The notes beneath the pieces were generated by a model that did not search any database, was not told the origin of the DNA, and worked only from the letters and a program-made list of their open reading frames with translations. The translations under genes were made by a program, and so were the position numbers. A stretch of DNA of 64,000 nt from Albifimbria verrucaria (taxonomy: Eukaryota; Ascomycota; Sordariomycetes; Hypocreales; Stachybotryaceae): assembly GCA_020081605.1 (NCBI GenBank), contig JAHREC010000013.1:2852001-2916000 (forward strand), given 5' to 3'. This document shows positions 46,427-59,231 of the stretch, in pieces. The stretch's first letter is position 1, and each line of letters starts with the position of its first letter.

Positions 46427-49400
46427 GGCTGCGGAAGAAAAGGTCGTCTTCGTTTGTCTCGATAGCAAACGTAACTCCGCTAGCGTCGCGCAAGCAGCTT
46501 GTCGTGGAGCGAGGACGCTGGTGGTGATGGGTGGTTGATGCTAGGTTGAAGGTCGGCGATGGGACGAGTGGCGCGTAGAAGCTGACGTTGAGGTGGTGAT
46601 TAATGGCCCATTAGTAGGTGGGGGAACCAGCTGGAAAGCGGCTAGGCTAAGGGAAAGCTGGGGTACATTGCCATCCGCGGTGACTTGGGGAGACGGTGGG
46701 TACCTGGCATGTACTGGGAGCTCAGAGGAACGTTGTGGAAGCGCACGTGTGGCTGTGCTTATTCGTCGCCGAGTATGTTTTGCATTACAGTACTGGAAGC
46801 TGACCCGAGATGCAGCCTAGGTGGTCTTTGCTTTGTATGGCATTTCCACAGGTTTCGATGTTCTGTTCCAGGCGTTTCAATCACGCGATGGCTTAGTACT
46901 GGCAAAGTTCACGAGAAATGACATGTTTGTATAACAGCATCATGACTCTTGGATCTTGTTTACTTCTATTCTACTTTACAATCAACTGAGCCTGAGGGTT
47001 AGTAGTCGCAGTATTGCTCTCAACCAACACTCATCATCTCGCACGTTCCCATATCTAGTCTGTGCAATCTCGTGCCTCCGCAGGGCGCAGGACCTCCTTT
47101 ACGGCCAGCCCCAACGTATCAGTGCTCGTGTTGTTACTCAATATAGCTACGATGGGGGAGGAATGTGTTGGAAAGTCCAGGTGACACGTTAGCAGAAGCG
47201 TACTACAAGGCCGGTCAAGTTAGCTTGATAATGGCCTCCTGGCCTACACAATGTGAAGACCTTTGAGAGCGGCATCGACATTGGATTGTTCTAGCGTCGA
47301 TGACTTGGTGTGTGAGCTCGCTAGCTTTATTATTTCCTTAGCTGCAGGACAAGGGGCATATGGAAGCATGGACTCTTAGGCTCAACTGTACGGAACTCGG
47401 TTCATACATACAGCCCTGATACCAAAGGATGGTAATGCCTCTGGTCATGGCCCTGAATTCTTCGTTGGCTAGTAGTAAAGCTATGAGAAAGTAGACCAAG
47501 ATGTTTGAGGTTATGAGAGAGGATCTTAATGCGTTAAATGTCTGAAGAAGACTGATCCGACTGCTCTTCTACTCAATTAAATAGTGGTACTCGAGTCGTT
47601 ATCTAGGCCAGTTAACACTTTAGCCAGGGCTCAGGGCTTTGGCCACTAAGACGTGAACTAGTGATTAAATATACTTACATCTCAATCAATAGCGTGTTAG
47701 TGAAGATCTCGGGAAAATAGCTAAAACATTAGTGTGCAATATTGAGTACATTCTAGATAGGACTATCATTGTAATACATGCTGTCCCGGCGTATGTCGGA
47801 TTCCTGGGCTTCAGCGCCAACTTGACCTAAACTAAGCTAGGAGTCACAGTTATTGCATCCAAACAAAATACTCAACAACATCGGGTAAACGAAAAAGATG
47901 TAAAACAAAAGCTGAGAGATAAATGGGCTCAGGAAGCATAGATGCCATACTTAGAAGCATTCCGCAAGCACCGCATGTCAGTTGGTCATGAGGCCGCCAA
48001 TTTGGCTGAGATGAGAAAAGACACACGCGGAGAGAGAGAGAGGGGAGGCAAGAAACACGAGGGTTGAGGAAACCTTTCTGTTAACTTAAGTCTCAATTCA
48101 TTCCGTAGTTTTCACAAACTCGTGCATCGACCTCCAGCTCAAGATGGCGGCGACGACTGAGCTTCTGTTATGGGCAAATGGGCACATCTAGAGACAAAGA
48201 ACATTGTACCGATGTTTGTGTAAAAGGTGGTTCATCTTGGGATGGAAGTAGGATTTGTAACGTTTTTGACATCTCAATTGAAAAACACATCTGTCAGATG
48301 TCGAGTATAATCGTACATATGTATTGCCAACTACGGAAAGCCAAGCAAGTTATTGCAGGTACCGATCCACTTCATGCTCTGGCAATCGCATCAGCAGCGA
48401 CAACCGGAGTCATTGGCAGCAAAGAGGGATTGGCCTAGGTGGCCGACTGCCAGCCAGAAAAATGTTGGGGTTGACACAACATGGACTAAACAACATGAAA
48501 CCATCTATGATACAGAACACTGAACTGTCGGAATTGTGGAGTCCTCAGAAGGGGCTGTAGTTTAGATCTGGTTGTCAACCTGGCAGGACGCATTGACTCG
48601 AGCTGTGCTCAACTCCGTTCATAGTTTTGAGTTCCATTCTTTGCAACGAACCCCTGCCATCTCGAGTGCATTCAGCTCCATGTCAGACGCTCGGCAGATC
48701 CCCACAGTTGGACCCTACTCGCCCTAATGCAGGCACACAGACGACGTCTACGGCAAGCGCATTTAACCGGGAAGGGGTTGGTTGGGACGAAGACCCTATC
48801 CAAGATGGTATAAATTCCAGCTGTTGAATGAGCAAATGCTGCAAGGGTGAACGGCGACAACCAAATCTATTCGCCAGTTTCATGGACAATTTACCATATG
48901 CTCGACTCAAAGGGAGCCAATGGGCGTCAACACGTGAAAATCAGCTACCAATCATGAACTTGAAGCGCCCAGCACAGCTAATTGAAAGTGAAAACTTCAA
49001 CCATTTCATTTGTGTTGACATTGGCAGGTGCTCAACGACCCTGGTCCATGCGAGACCAATGGCTACCGGCATCGACCTTTTGGGATTTCGCTCCGGAGAG
49101 CAACAATTTCAATTCTTTATCAGCTACTATAGCACCCCTTAATGCATCTGCCTATCACCGTTGTACACCTGATGCATGTAGCACCCAGGCCTCGGCTCTA
49201 CAGACTAGCTAAATGGCTTATAGGCGCAAAGAACCTGGCTCGTGTTTGTCCCCGCTTGCCCCCGCCTGGCAAATGAGCTGAAAGATCCCATCTTCACCAT
49301 GTGATTGTATCCTCTGAATATTGCCAAGATTGCTGAATTGGAAAGGCCACCAATATGGGACTTGGAGACATGTTATTGGAGCTAAAACAAGTGCGAAAAA

Positions 49401-50385
49401 AACAAGTGCGTCAATAATTAAGAAGAGGAGAAAAACTTCATTGTGGTAGAGTCATGTCGTGCGTGTCAGTGATGTCTTATGTAAGGTGAACAAGCGAGCG
49501 AGCAAACCAGAAAGCAAGCAATGGTGCCCTTAAGCTTATACTTGGAACTAAGCCTATGGGGAACCAGGGTCTCGACCACTTGGAACTGTCGACCCTTGGA
49601 AATACGGCAATATAGATTGGCTGGATTTAAGCACCAAACTTTGTGGTTGAGGCTTTGGACGCCTCCAGCCTTCAGAAGACGCATTGGATAGAGTGCACGG
49701 CGGCACGTATCTCGGCCGAATGATTGATGCAAACCGTGCGTTAGTGTTGCCCTTAAGTTGACGCGCCGGTCAGATCTCCGACGGTGTTTCGAACGCTTCC
49801 CAGCGGAAACCAGGCGGGTGCGTGGTGATTGTTGGCGTGCTAATTACCTTAGTCTAGCTACTGTAGGTACCTGTAACTGATTTTCTGGCGCTCTTCCTCT
49901 TTCTCTATTCCACCCTCACTTCCACCCGCCCCTTTTGCCCCTGGACCCTTTCACCGCCTTCCAAAACCCCACCGTGTCGGTGGGGCCCGTTGGCCCATTG
50001 AGTTGAGTGCAAGTCCCCGTGTCCAAAATTCTATCCACTCCAAATTGTAAGCCTGTTTCTCACACCTCTCCCAACTCCCACCAACCACCAACCCTCCTCA
50101 GACGCTGCTGGCGGAACGTTCTTCCTCTCGCCTCCCGCCGAGCTCCTCGCTCTGCCTTTCGTTTGATCCTAGGCGTCTTCTCTCGTCGCTAGGTGGAACC
50201 TTTCCATCCATTGGAGAGGTGCATCAACCATCCGTCTTATCGAAGTCGCCGACTGCTGCACCCCTCCCACGGCCAACCGACCTCCCCACCTTCGCACTTC
50301 TCCAGAGAGAGCTCGCAACAGTGCAAGGGCACCCGTTCAGGACTTTTTACTCCAATACGGCGCCATTCGGTTCCCGTCCTACGTG
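46427..50385. other. Divergent intergenic region, nearly 4 kb, without a supported gene
   Basis: Lies between the Bax-inhibitor and ceramide synthase starts. Short open frames show no family resemblance and no splice context. AGGTACCT occurs at 49865. The segment 49880-50385 is pyrimidine-rich and has a GTAAGC donor-like site near 50047 and CTAG acceptor-like sites before 50200, so a long leader with an intron is possible for the ceramide synthase gene. Confidence 0.5.
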
Positions 50386-52078
50386 ATGGACGTTTCAGCT
50401 ACTCCTGCGCCGTCGCAGGCCGACGGCAAGATCACAAAGACAGCTCCGCGCCCGCACCTCCAGTCTGGGTCCAGCAACCCCAACACGAAAAGCCCTCTAT
50501 ACATGCAGGCCTCTGGCAGGAACGTTGTGCTGGTTAGACGGCTTAAGCGTAAGGATGATGGCGCATTGAAATCGTCGGCCCGTTGGTTCATCGAGAATCA
50601 GATCGGTACGTCTCACATCTGCCAACCAGCCACCTTGTTACCATTGCGAAACCAATTCGAGATCGCAACCCTGCTTCAATCTTCCCACCGTCACGGCAGC
50701 TCAAAATCACACATATGAGACCGTCACTAACCGCCAATTGGCGTTGTACAGGCCTGTCCTTCAACCTCCTTGCTTTACTGTTCCTGGCCCATATCTTTAT
50801 CCCCAAGGCACGACCGCACACGCACAAGTTCTTCAAGCTTAGCTACTATAACCCGGATTCTGGAAAGTATGGGATCGGAAGCGATGATGCCTATATCGTC
50901 ATGTTCTGCATTGTGCTCTTCACTGGCCTGCGAGCTGCCACAATGGAGTATCTTCTTGCGCCGCTTGCTAGACTCAATGGCATCACTAAGCGCAAGGACC
51001 TAACTCGCTTCACTGAGCAAGCCTGGACCATTGTCTATTACACCATTTTCTGGAGCCTTGGAATGGTAAGACACCGCTTCATTCGTATTCAATCATGTTT
51101 AAGGTGTTAATGGCCGATACAGTACATCTACCGCACCTCGCCGCACTACTTGAACATGAGGAACTGTGGACGGAATGGCCCAACCGTGACATGGATGGGC
51201 TGATGAAAGGCTACATGCTTGTGCAATGGGCTTTCTATCTTCAGCTCATGATTGTCATTAACATCGAGGACCGTCGCAAGGATCACTGGCAGATGTTTAC
51301 ACACCATGTTATTACTGCCGGCCTTATCTGGGCCTGCTACAGCTACAACCACACGCGTGTTGGAAACTTCATCCTTGTTCTTATGGACAACGGCGATATT
51401 CTGCTTCCGGTAAGGCTTTCAGGTTCCCAATGAGCCATAGGGACGTTATGAGCTAATGTTTGCTCACAGCTTGCCAAATGCCTGAAATACTGTGGATTTA
51501 AGACTGTTTGCGACATTATGTTTGGTATCTTCATGCTTTCATGGGTGCTCTGCCGCCATATTGGCTTCAACATGGCCTGCTGGTCCGTCTATGCGCACAC
51601 CCCAAATATTATGACGACCGGTTGCTTCCAAGGCAGTGACAAGAACCGCACCGGACCTACCGACCCACCGCCCGGACTCGGATACCTCATTGAACCCTTC
51701 TTTAGCACCACCGGCAATGTCTGCTACAACGAAACTGTCAAGTGGGCTTTCCTGACACCCCTCCTCCTGCTCCAGGCCATTACAATCGTGTGGTTCGCTA
51801 TGATCCTTCGCGTTGCCATCCGGGTCATCAGCGGCACTGGTGCTGAGGATACCCGTAGTGATGAGGAGGATGTTCAGGATGACGAGGAGGAGGAGTTTGT
51901 TTACGAAGAAGCCCAGCCTTTGGAGGAGGAGGTTGGAGTGGAGGAGCTGGATCTCAAGAACTGGGAGCGCAGGTCCGGCGTGAAGAGACAGGCTAACAGC
52001 TCTGGTGTCAGCCTGCCAGGCCATAGCGACCGCAAGGAGCTATTGGGACGCATTGGTTGCGAGAAGCAGGTTGATTAG
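50386..52078 (+). CDS. LAG1: Ceramide synthase, Lag1/Lac1 type (TLC domain)
   Basis: Exons 50386-50605, 50752-51065, 51123-51409 and 51470-52078 give 476 residues after one missing base at about 51162-51164 (in RNLWTEW) is allowed for. The N-terminus is hydrophilic; FNLLALLFLAHIFI begins the membrane part. The Lag1 motif with its two essential His residues is at about residues 230-245 (DHWQMFTHHVITAG), followed by YSYNHTRVGNFILVLMDNGDI. Further helices follow, then a long acidic tail (EEDVQDDEEEEFVYEE) typical of fungal Lag1 proteins. The enzyme joins fatty acyl-CoA to a sphingoid base in the ER. Filamentous ascomycetes usually have a LAG1/BarA pair; I cannot say which member this is. Confidence 0.95.
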
Positions 52079-52428
52079 AGCATGGCAATGCGGTGTTCCG
52101 GATTTACGTTTTGTGTTGTCACCATTTTATGCTGTTCGGTTTTTATTCTCCATTTTGGCTCTACGGAGAAAAGGGTTTGCGTTATCTTCTAAATTTCTCG
52201 TTTTCATAGAGGGCACGAGACACGTCGAAAAGCAGACGTCTGGACATCTTGCCGCTTACCCATTTGGCCAATGTCGTTGTTTGAGCTAGATGGAACACAT
52301 GCTACACCGACAATTGCAGCTGATTGACGGGAATCTACAAATGGAGTTCCAACCAAATATTCTCAATTCCGCGGGCTATCTTGATGAGTTGCGCGCGAGC
52401 GCTGTGTTTATTGTACATCGTCTACGGC
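52079..52428. other. Convergent intergenic region
   Basis: 350 bp between the 3' ends of the ceramide synthase and the acyl-CoA ligase genes. No coding feature is supported. Confidence 0.6.
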
Positions 52429-54588
52429 CTATGCTGACTGGTTCAGAAGCTTGCGGGCCAACTCCTGGAGCTTGAACTTTTGGATCTTGCCGCTCGCCGT
52501 CTTGGGATATTCTTCTACCCAGAAGACGTGTTTGGGCACTAAGTGACCAGATAGCCTCTCACGCACCCAGTTCCGGATTGCGTCCTTGGTGATGTTATTT
52601 TCGCTTTGTGATCCCTCGGCGGCCTTGCTCTCGTCTGTGGACCATCCTTGTCGAGGTATGACGAAGGCGGCCACGCTCTCGCCCAAGCGTTCGTCTTCGA
52701 CTCCGACGACGCTCACCTCTTTGACACCAGGGAGTTGAAAGAGGCAGTTCTCGACCTCGAGGGGTGAATGTTCTCGCCGCCGCGGATGATCAGATCCTTG
52801 ATACGCCCGGTGATGCGAACGTAGCCATCGGCGTCCATCTCGGCCTCGTCGCCCGAATACATCCATACAGTGCCGTTGGCTTCGACGGGTCGTTCCGCGG
52901 CAGTGCGTGCTTCGTCGTCATAGTAGCCTTTCATCACGAGATACCCGCTGGCGGCGAGCTCTCCGCGCGTGTTGAGGGGCAGAATGACACTGCGGTCTGT
53001 GGGCGAAACGATCTTGACGGTGGTGTGTGGCATGGGCGTGCCGACAGACGAGGTGCGCTTCGAAAAGGGATCTGACGGCGTCGTCATACAGCTGACGGGG
53101 CTGGTTTCGGTCATACCGTAGCAAATGACTACGTCTGAGAGTCCAAGGCGCTCGTAGATGCGGCGCATGAGTGCTTCGGGGACGCTGCTGCCTGCGACAA
53201 TGCCCTTGCGCAAGCTCCGCGGCGGTTCTCGCCCGGCGGCGTCTGCTGCATCGAGGGCTTCTAAGACGGCGACAATCATAGTACTCACGCCATATAGACC
53301 TGTAGCGTCATGGTCGACGCACATGCGAAGGGTGGCTACAGGATCAAAAGCTGGGCTGGGGAAGAGGATGGCTGCGCCTGTTGTTGCGCAGGCCATGTAG
53401 CCGAGCACGGAGCCGAAGCAGTGGAAGAGCGGAGGCGGGACGACGATGCGATCTGAGGGATCGAGGCCCATGCGGTGCGCGATGAGGAGCCCGTTGTTTA
53501 GAATGGAGGTGTGCGAGAGCATGGCTGCCTTGGGGGTGGAGGTGGTGCCTGAAGTGAACTGGATGTTGATAGTGTCGGATGGACTTAAAGGCTCGTCAGG
53601 AGTCACTGTTCTGTCTGAGCCAGCGAGGAGGTCGGTGTAAGGGGTGAGGGCCCGGCACGTATCTAAACCGAAGCGCACATCAGGATGGCCGTTTCTGTTA
53701 TCCACGACGATAACCTGTCTCAGCGATGGCACTGCCTCGCTTTGCACCTTGCCGGCGGTTAGATCGCCAACAATCTCCCGCAGCAGCGGCTCATTGCTTC
53801 TGCCCCTGCCGGGCCTGTAGGCAAGATCCGTGACAGCGCCTGCGATGAGGACTTCTGCGTCAAGATGGTTGAGCGCGGAGCGGACCTGTTGAGCGTTGAA
53901 ACCCGGGTTCAGCGGCACGAGAACGGCACCCAGCTTGAAGAGGGCGTAGGTAAGAGCAGCATACTCGGGCCCGTTGCCGAGGGAGATGGCTACGCGATGG
54001 CCTTTGCGCACGCCGAGGGAGGAAAGAGAGGCGGCGAGGCGGTTCGACAGCAAGTCCAGGTCGTGATACGTCAGGGCAGTTTCGCTAGACGAGATGGTGT
54101 TGCTGCCCAGGATGGGCGCACGGCCGATGACGGCAGGACGGTCGCCATGTTTGGAGACGATGCTGGAGAAGTGATCGGGGATGGTGCCTCGGAAGAGCGG
54201 TGGCTACACGGCATGTTAGAGAAGGGTGATTTGTCAAAGAGTAGGTACATAGGTAGTGAGGTGAATTGAGGTGTAAGCGAGTTGCGTGTTATAGACCTGC
54301 ACTTGTACAGATCCAACATTGGGCAACCCTCATATAACCCATATGAGAGGTAATTCAGGAATGAATAAAGGATCCGTTTCTCGGGCCCGCCTTAAGGACG
54401 TAACAATTGTGGTGAATTGCAGAAGCACCTACCTCATCTGGGCCCTTCCTGATGCTCAATGCCTCTGTTGCCAACCTCCTCTTATGATTCAAGCCCCATG
54501 ATCTCAACCTCAGGCAATTGAAGCAGACGCTGGCCGTCCTCGAATGCCACCGTTTCCCCAACTGACCGTGCCACAACGCCGGCTGCAT
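52429..54588 (-). CDS. AMP-dependent acyl-CoA ligase, mitochondrial type (ACSF2-like)
   Basis: Exons 54588-54433 and 54203-52429 over a 229-bp phase-0 intron give about 643 residues, with one missing base at G4 52761-52764. The first exon encodes a 52-residue Arg-rich leader nearly free of acidic residues (MQPALWHGQLGKRWHSRTAS onward), consistent with mitochondrial import. The ANL-superfamily motifs are present: the phosphate loop reads FTSGTTSTPKAAMLSH, with Ser and Ala where Gly is usual; CYGMTETSP; SGDEAEMDADGYVRITGRIK; and the C-terminal KTASGKIQKF with the catalytic Lys. The family adenylates a carboxylic acid and forms the CoA thioester. The layout is closest to medium-chain ACSF2-like enzymes; the substrate is not readable from sequence. 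Confidence 0.92.
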
Positions 54589-55888
54589 GTTCCACCAACG
54601 GTCCGACTTTGCGGGAGATGGTGCTCTTGCGAGATATTGACAGAGGATCTGGGTTGTTCTGTGGTAAGTAGCTGTTGCAACGGCACCGGATGTTACTCTA
54701 CGGGCGGTTGCAATTGACCGAACCAATGTGCAGAGGAAAAACGGCTCAGGTCTTTCGGATTCGAGGTTACAGGACAGGAACGGGGAGAGTAAACAGGAAC
54801 TCACAGCTCCCCACAGTCACGAGCCCCTCACCCGCGTCACAGCCGCTCCGGGTCCAAGCCTAAGCCAAGCAAGGTCACCTGGGGCGGTGGCTTGTGGGAA
54901 GAGAGTAGGCCATGGAGCTGCAGCTGAGAAAATGCGGGGAAAACCACCCGAATCTTCAGCGCTTGCCGACGATAACCTGGAATTGGAGTAAACCGACCTT
55001 GTGGAAATACCACACCAGCTTTTCTTTCTTTTCTTTCTTTTTCTCTGCTTTGCGCTTCTAGCCCCTTGGCAACGCTGTTGACACCTGTACTGACATATTG
55101 TGCTTGGCATTGGGTCCAGCAACCGTGACGTAGCTCCGAGACAGCTTGCATAACTCAGGCCCGACACTCGGTTGAGACACAGTGACTGGCTGGAAAATGA
55201 CCTGCTTCGGGCCGGCATTCAACACTAAGCCTTTTCACATGGAAGTGTTCGCTTTAGTTGTGAATCCAACATGTCCGTGTCCTTATTGTCTGATCACATT
55301 CTCACTCATCCTAATCTGTATACTAGCGGGCAACGTGCGCTCAGAACCTGGCACACACGGATGGTAATTTGCCCTCTGGCCGAGGGATGCGGATCGTTAT
55401 TTTACACTGCTCCCTGATCTACTGAATCCTTGCTATGCCGACCCTTCACGGGCAACATGATATCTACCTGCTCAACTCTGAACCCCGACGATGTACCCAC
55501 CCTGCTGTTCGCTCGCCGCCCCTTGCGTAACTCATCAACCTCTGCTGTCGACGGCTCTACTAGCGAACCCCTTGCCTAGAAGCTATCTAAAGCCATAGCC
55601 ATGGCTCTGCGCCAGTGGCCCTGAGACAGGGACCGAACAAAAGACAAAACATTGTACGAAAACAGCCCAACTCCGTCTAGTCTTGCCGCAATGGCTCACG
55701 CCAGTTGCTCTTCGTAATTCGAATGCGAACCACTCCCGAAAAGTGCTACAGCAGCGGAAGCCAGCCTCAGCGCCGTAAGAAAACATAATGACATGATAAT
55801 ATGTACAGTTCCGAATCGAAACGGTGTGATGTGGCCGCATCTTAAATGCGGCGGCCTAATTAATAGGCAGAATCGAGTTGCGAGTCAA
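54589..55888. other. Tandem intergenic region
   Basis: 1.3 kb between the acyl-CoA ligase start and the mannosyltransferase stop. It contains a TTTC-rich tract near 55019-55045. Short open frames have no recognisable content. Confidence 0.55.
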
Positions 55889-57071
55889 TCATTGTTGCTC
55901 GCCAATGTGCCTCTCGCTCTCGGGCTTCCAAGTACCTGTTCCTCAAGTTAGCCCAAGTTTGCAATACCGCGTATCTCTTGCAACCCACCTTCGAAATCAT
56001 GCTTGACAAATGCCATTGGGTCATCGGGCTCTCCCGCGCCCATCTGCCCAACTCCAGGAGAGAAACTTGTGATAGGCAGCACAACAACGTCGCCAACTCT
56101 CTTTCTCTCTGTCATGCCCGTAAAGTTGTGGTAGTTTATTTTGCCAGTTTTCTCAGTGATCTTGAAGTAGCGGTCGTCGTTGAAATAGTCCATGATGGTA
56201 TCAGTCCATACAGCCGGGCCAGTGAATTCAATAACATTCTTTCCTGAGAAACTGGACATCTTGCCAGCTCGCTTCAGGGCCAGTGTCTCGTTCGTTATCC
56301 TGGTGATGACCTCGCGCAAAACAGGGTGGCCGGGCTTGCTTTGGATTGTCCACTGGCAGAACTGAATACGACGGCTGTACCAGTCAGCCCAGTCCTCCCG
56401 GTCGGGGTCGGCTTCGATTCCAATGACCAAGCCGATAGTCTCGCGAGGGATCTTTTCCGGGATCCATTCAATAGCGCTGCGAATCGCGTATGTATCAATA
56501 TCGGAGTAAATGCCACCTCGCGCGAACAAAATGAGGTAGCGGAAGAAATCGGCCTTGAGAACAGGCAGAGGCATGGCGTTGTACGCCTCGAGGACTTCGG
56601 GGACGGAGGCGTAGAGAAGACCCAGCAAACTCACGGCAACGCTGTCGGTGACGACTTCGTGAATGAAGCCAGGGTGCTGGGCTGACCAGGAGCCTTCTTG
56701 GTCACGGAACTCAAAATCGTTGTCGCCCGGGGTCTTCTTCCAAGTCTGCCAGATGAAAGCAGGAAACTTGCTCTGCACGTCATAAGGGTATGCATATGCG
56801 AGCTTGTCGTAGAGGGACATCTTGCTCATATCGGCCATTGGCTTCTGGGCCACCGGACGTGCGGGTATGGGCTTCTCGAGATCGTGGAGTCGGAGGAGGA
56901 GCCTTGCGCATGAGCCCCAGCCGGGGCAGCTGCGTCGTGCTTCGCAGCATTGTCGAGCGGGTTTGTGGCAGTGTCAATGGCTTCAGGCGTGGAACTGTGG
57001 TGAACTGCGACGAGGAAGAAGATGGTAAGAAGAAAGCCGGCAGCGATGATGGCTCGGCGTGAGTTGAGCAT
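55889..57071 (-). CDS. OCH1-like alpha-1,6-mannosyltransferase (GT32)
   Basis: Exons 57071-55989 and 55935-55889 with a 53-bp intron give about 376 residues after one missing base at 56886-56887 (in a short C run on the coding strand). The N-terminus (MLNSRRAIIAAGFLLTIFFLVAV) is a type II signal-anchor for the Golgi, followed by an Ala/Ser/Asp stem. The GT32 DXD motif is at about residue 190 (GGIYSDIDTYAI), preceded by KADFFRYLILFARGG. FTGPAVWTDTIMDYF and the final HDFEGTWKPESERHIGE are also characteristic of Och1/Hoc1 proteins, which transfer mannose from GDP-mannose in N-glycan outer-chain initiation. The C-terminal intron is needed to recover this last block. Och1 versus Hoc1 cannot be settled here. 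Confidence 0.93.
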
Positions 57072-59231
57072 GGTGGCGGATGATGACGCTATCGCGTCCG
57101 AAAGAGCCGGAGAATACGGAGAGAAGGGACGACGAAGGAAAAGAGGAAGAAACGAGAGGCGATGGATGAAGCACGAGGTTATTGAACCATCGGCGATCTA
57201 TAGCGGACAACAAAAAGCCCTGGAGAATGTTGGAGCAGTAAAATAAGTGGGAGAAAATAGTCCAGTATGACGACTCCTGAGATGGAATCTAAAGGAGTGG
57301 GAGGGTCTTGGGTCGCGATAGGCTTAGTGCGCGCAGTGAACCTTTATTAGGCCCGCAGCTGGCACCCTGTAGGGATTGGCGCAGTTGCTGGCTGGTGAGT
57401 GGCTGGTCCGCCAGAAGCCCCGTGCCAGGGCGTCCGGATACGAATTTGTTTTATGAAGGAGAATACGAAGATGGAGATTTTGTGAGCAAAGAACAGAGTT
57501 GAGTAGAGGATAGTTAAACAATGGCGAGTTAATGCGCAGCGGTGATATACGTTGGAGGCGAAGGGACGAGAGTGAGAGCTGTCACCAAATTTTGTTGGCT
57601 GTTTTTAGATGAAACGGCCAGAAGGAGAAGGACGAAAGAGAATATAGTGGACGAAGCAGAGAGGCCAAGCTTTCCGGGGACAAGGGGTGGCTTGTGGCTT
57701 TCAGACGCATCGGGACGAAGGAGCCTCTGTCACAACGAGCTGCTATTCAAGAAGCAACGGTTTGTTCCAGGTACCGATACCTCGGATCTGCCAGCCAACC
57801 CTCACACTGAGGACCAGTTTCACCAAAAGTCAGCGTGGGTCCCATGTACAGCAACCTTGGCACAAGCACGCACCAGCACGTACCAGCACAGAGGGGGAAC
57901 CTTGGGTGCAGAAATCCTGAAACACTGTAGATCATGCAGGTCCCCATTGTTGCACTTGTCACCATCGTACCAACTCCTGCTTCTGGAATGGCTTCGTCAA
58001 CGTTCCCACTCGTGGGGATGCAAGCGGCCATTCGATGGAGCGTATGCGACGCTCGCAATTAATCTAATTTGTTGCCGCAGACCGCAGTTGTCGACTTGTC
58101 GTGCGTATCCGTGTCACAATGATTGTCGCCGCGCATGATTGCGGAGTACCTCGTCCGACTCACAACCACCTTTCGCAGCCCCTTGAACGAGTCTTGCTGT
58201 GCCGTTTGGCCGATGTGATGCATCTTCGACTAGAGCCGCGCGTCCATGGCCACTCACTGAGCATGCTGACTCGAGGGCATCCGGACGTTGCCATGCACAC
58301 CGCCGAAAATGGCAAAATTCTGAGCTCGGGCTGCGCTCACTTTTGCGACAATCACTCTAGTCATGTAGGCCTTCGTCTTCTCTCTTATCAGAGACGTTCC
58401 GCTGGGCAGCCCCGAACCCCGGCGCCGTTCCACAGCGGATGCCTCGGCTCCGGGCTGTCACTGGCTGTCAAGGCACGGGCACAACGCTCGACTGGCATGG
58501 ATCAGCGAACCATTTCCGCATGCTGGCTTTAATCGTCGTCAGATCAGCACGCTTCAGGAGAAATGTCCCCACGACCACGGCTGTACCTGTGAGATCATCG
58601 TTGCGCAGAAAGCGTACCTCTAAGAATTATTCCGTCATTACAAGCCCTGTCGTGAATTCTGAGGTTGGTTGCAGAAGTCGCCACAGGAAATGTCATGTCT
58701 ACGACCTTGACGAACGGCATATTGAGTACAGTCACAGGCTGTACACCGGCTGCATGCAGAAGAGTTTGATTTACCGAATTATTGATCATATCAACGTAAT
58801 GTTCCTATGATACATAGTTACACCAGCCACCCGTCCTGTTCAAGTGGGTTTATCGTAACAGCAACGATCTGAAGATGTCATAATACCTGCAAAGGCGCAA
58901 CCTAGCCGGCTGCAAGGCTTATGCGACAATGACAGCCACCAAGCACAACCGTCAGCCACCTTATCATGGCACCCTGCGCCCTCGGCTGCTGCCCTAGCTT
59001 TCACGGAGAATTGTGAATACATCTCGGTATGAGTTAGCTTAACAGTTGACCAGGCCGAGCCGATACCTGGTAGTCCCTTGCGGTTGCATGAAAAGCTGTG
59101 TAGAAGATATGCGCCGTCATTAGTTCCGTTCCCAGCAGATGTAGATACCTGGCCAAGCGAGTCAAGGAATAGCAGCCAACCGGCAACTTTCTCTCACGTC
59201 CAGCCTTTTGCTCCATGCAATATGATATCTA
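57072..59231. other. Intergenic region without a supported gene
   Basis: 2.2 kb between the mannosyltransferase start and the QPRT stop. A 198-codon frame on plus (57542-58138) has no resemblance, no splice context and a competing frame on the other strand, so it is not called. The first few hundred bases should hold the mannosyltransferase promoter. Confidence 0.5.

Noticed and set aside
51066..51122. Intron 2 of the ceramide synthase gene retained as coding
   Set aside because: It would add an unconserved segment; GTAAGA and TACAG ends and phase 0 support splicing.
57542..58138. 198-codon open frame on plus
   Set aside because: No motif recognised, and a competing frame on the opposite strand; composition looks non-coding.
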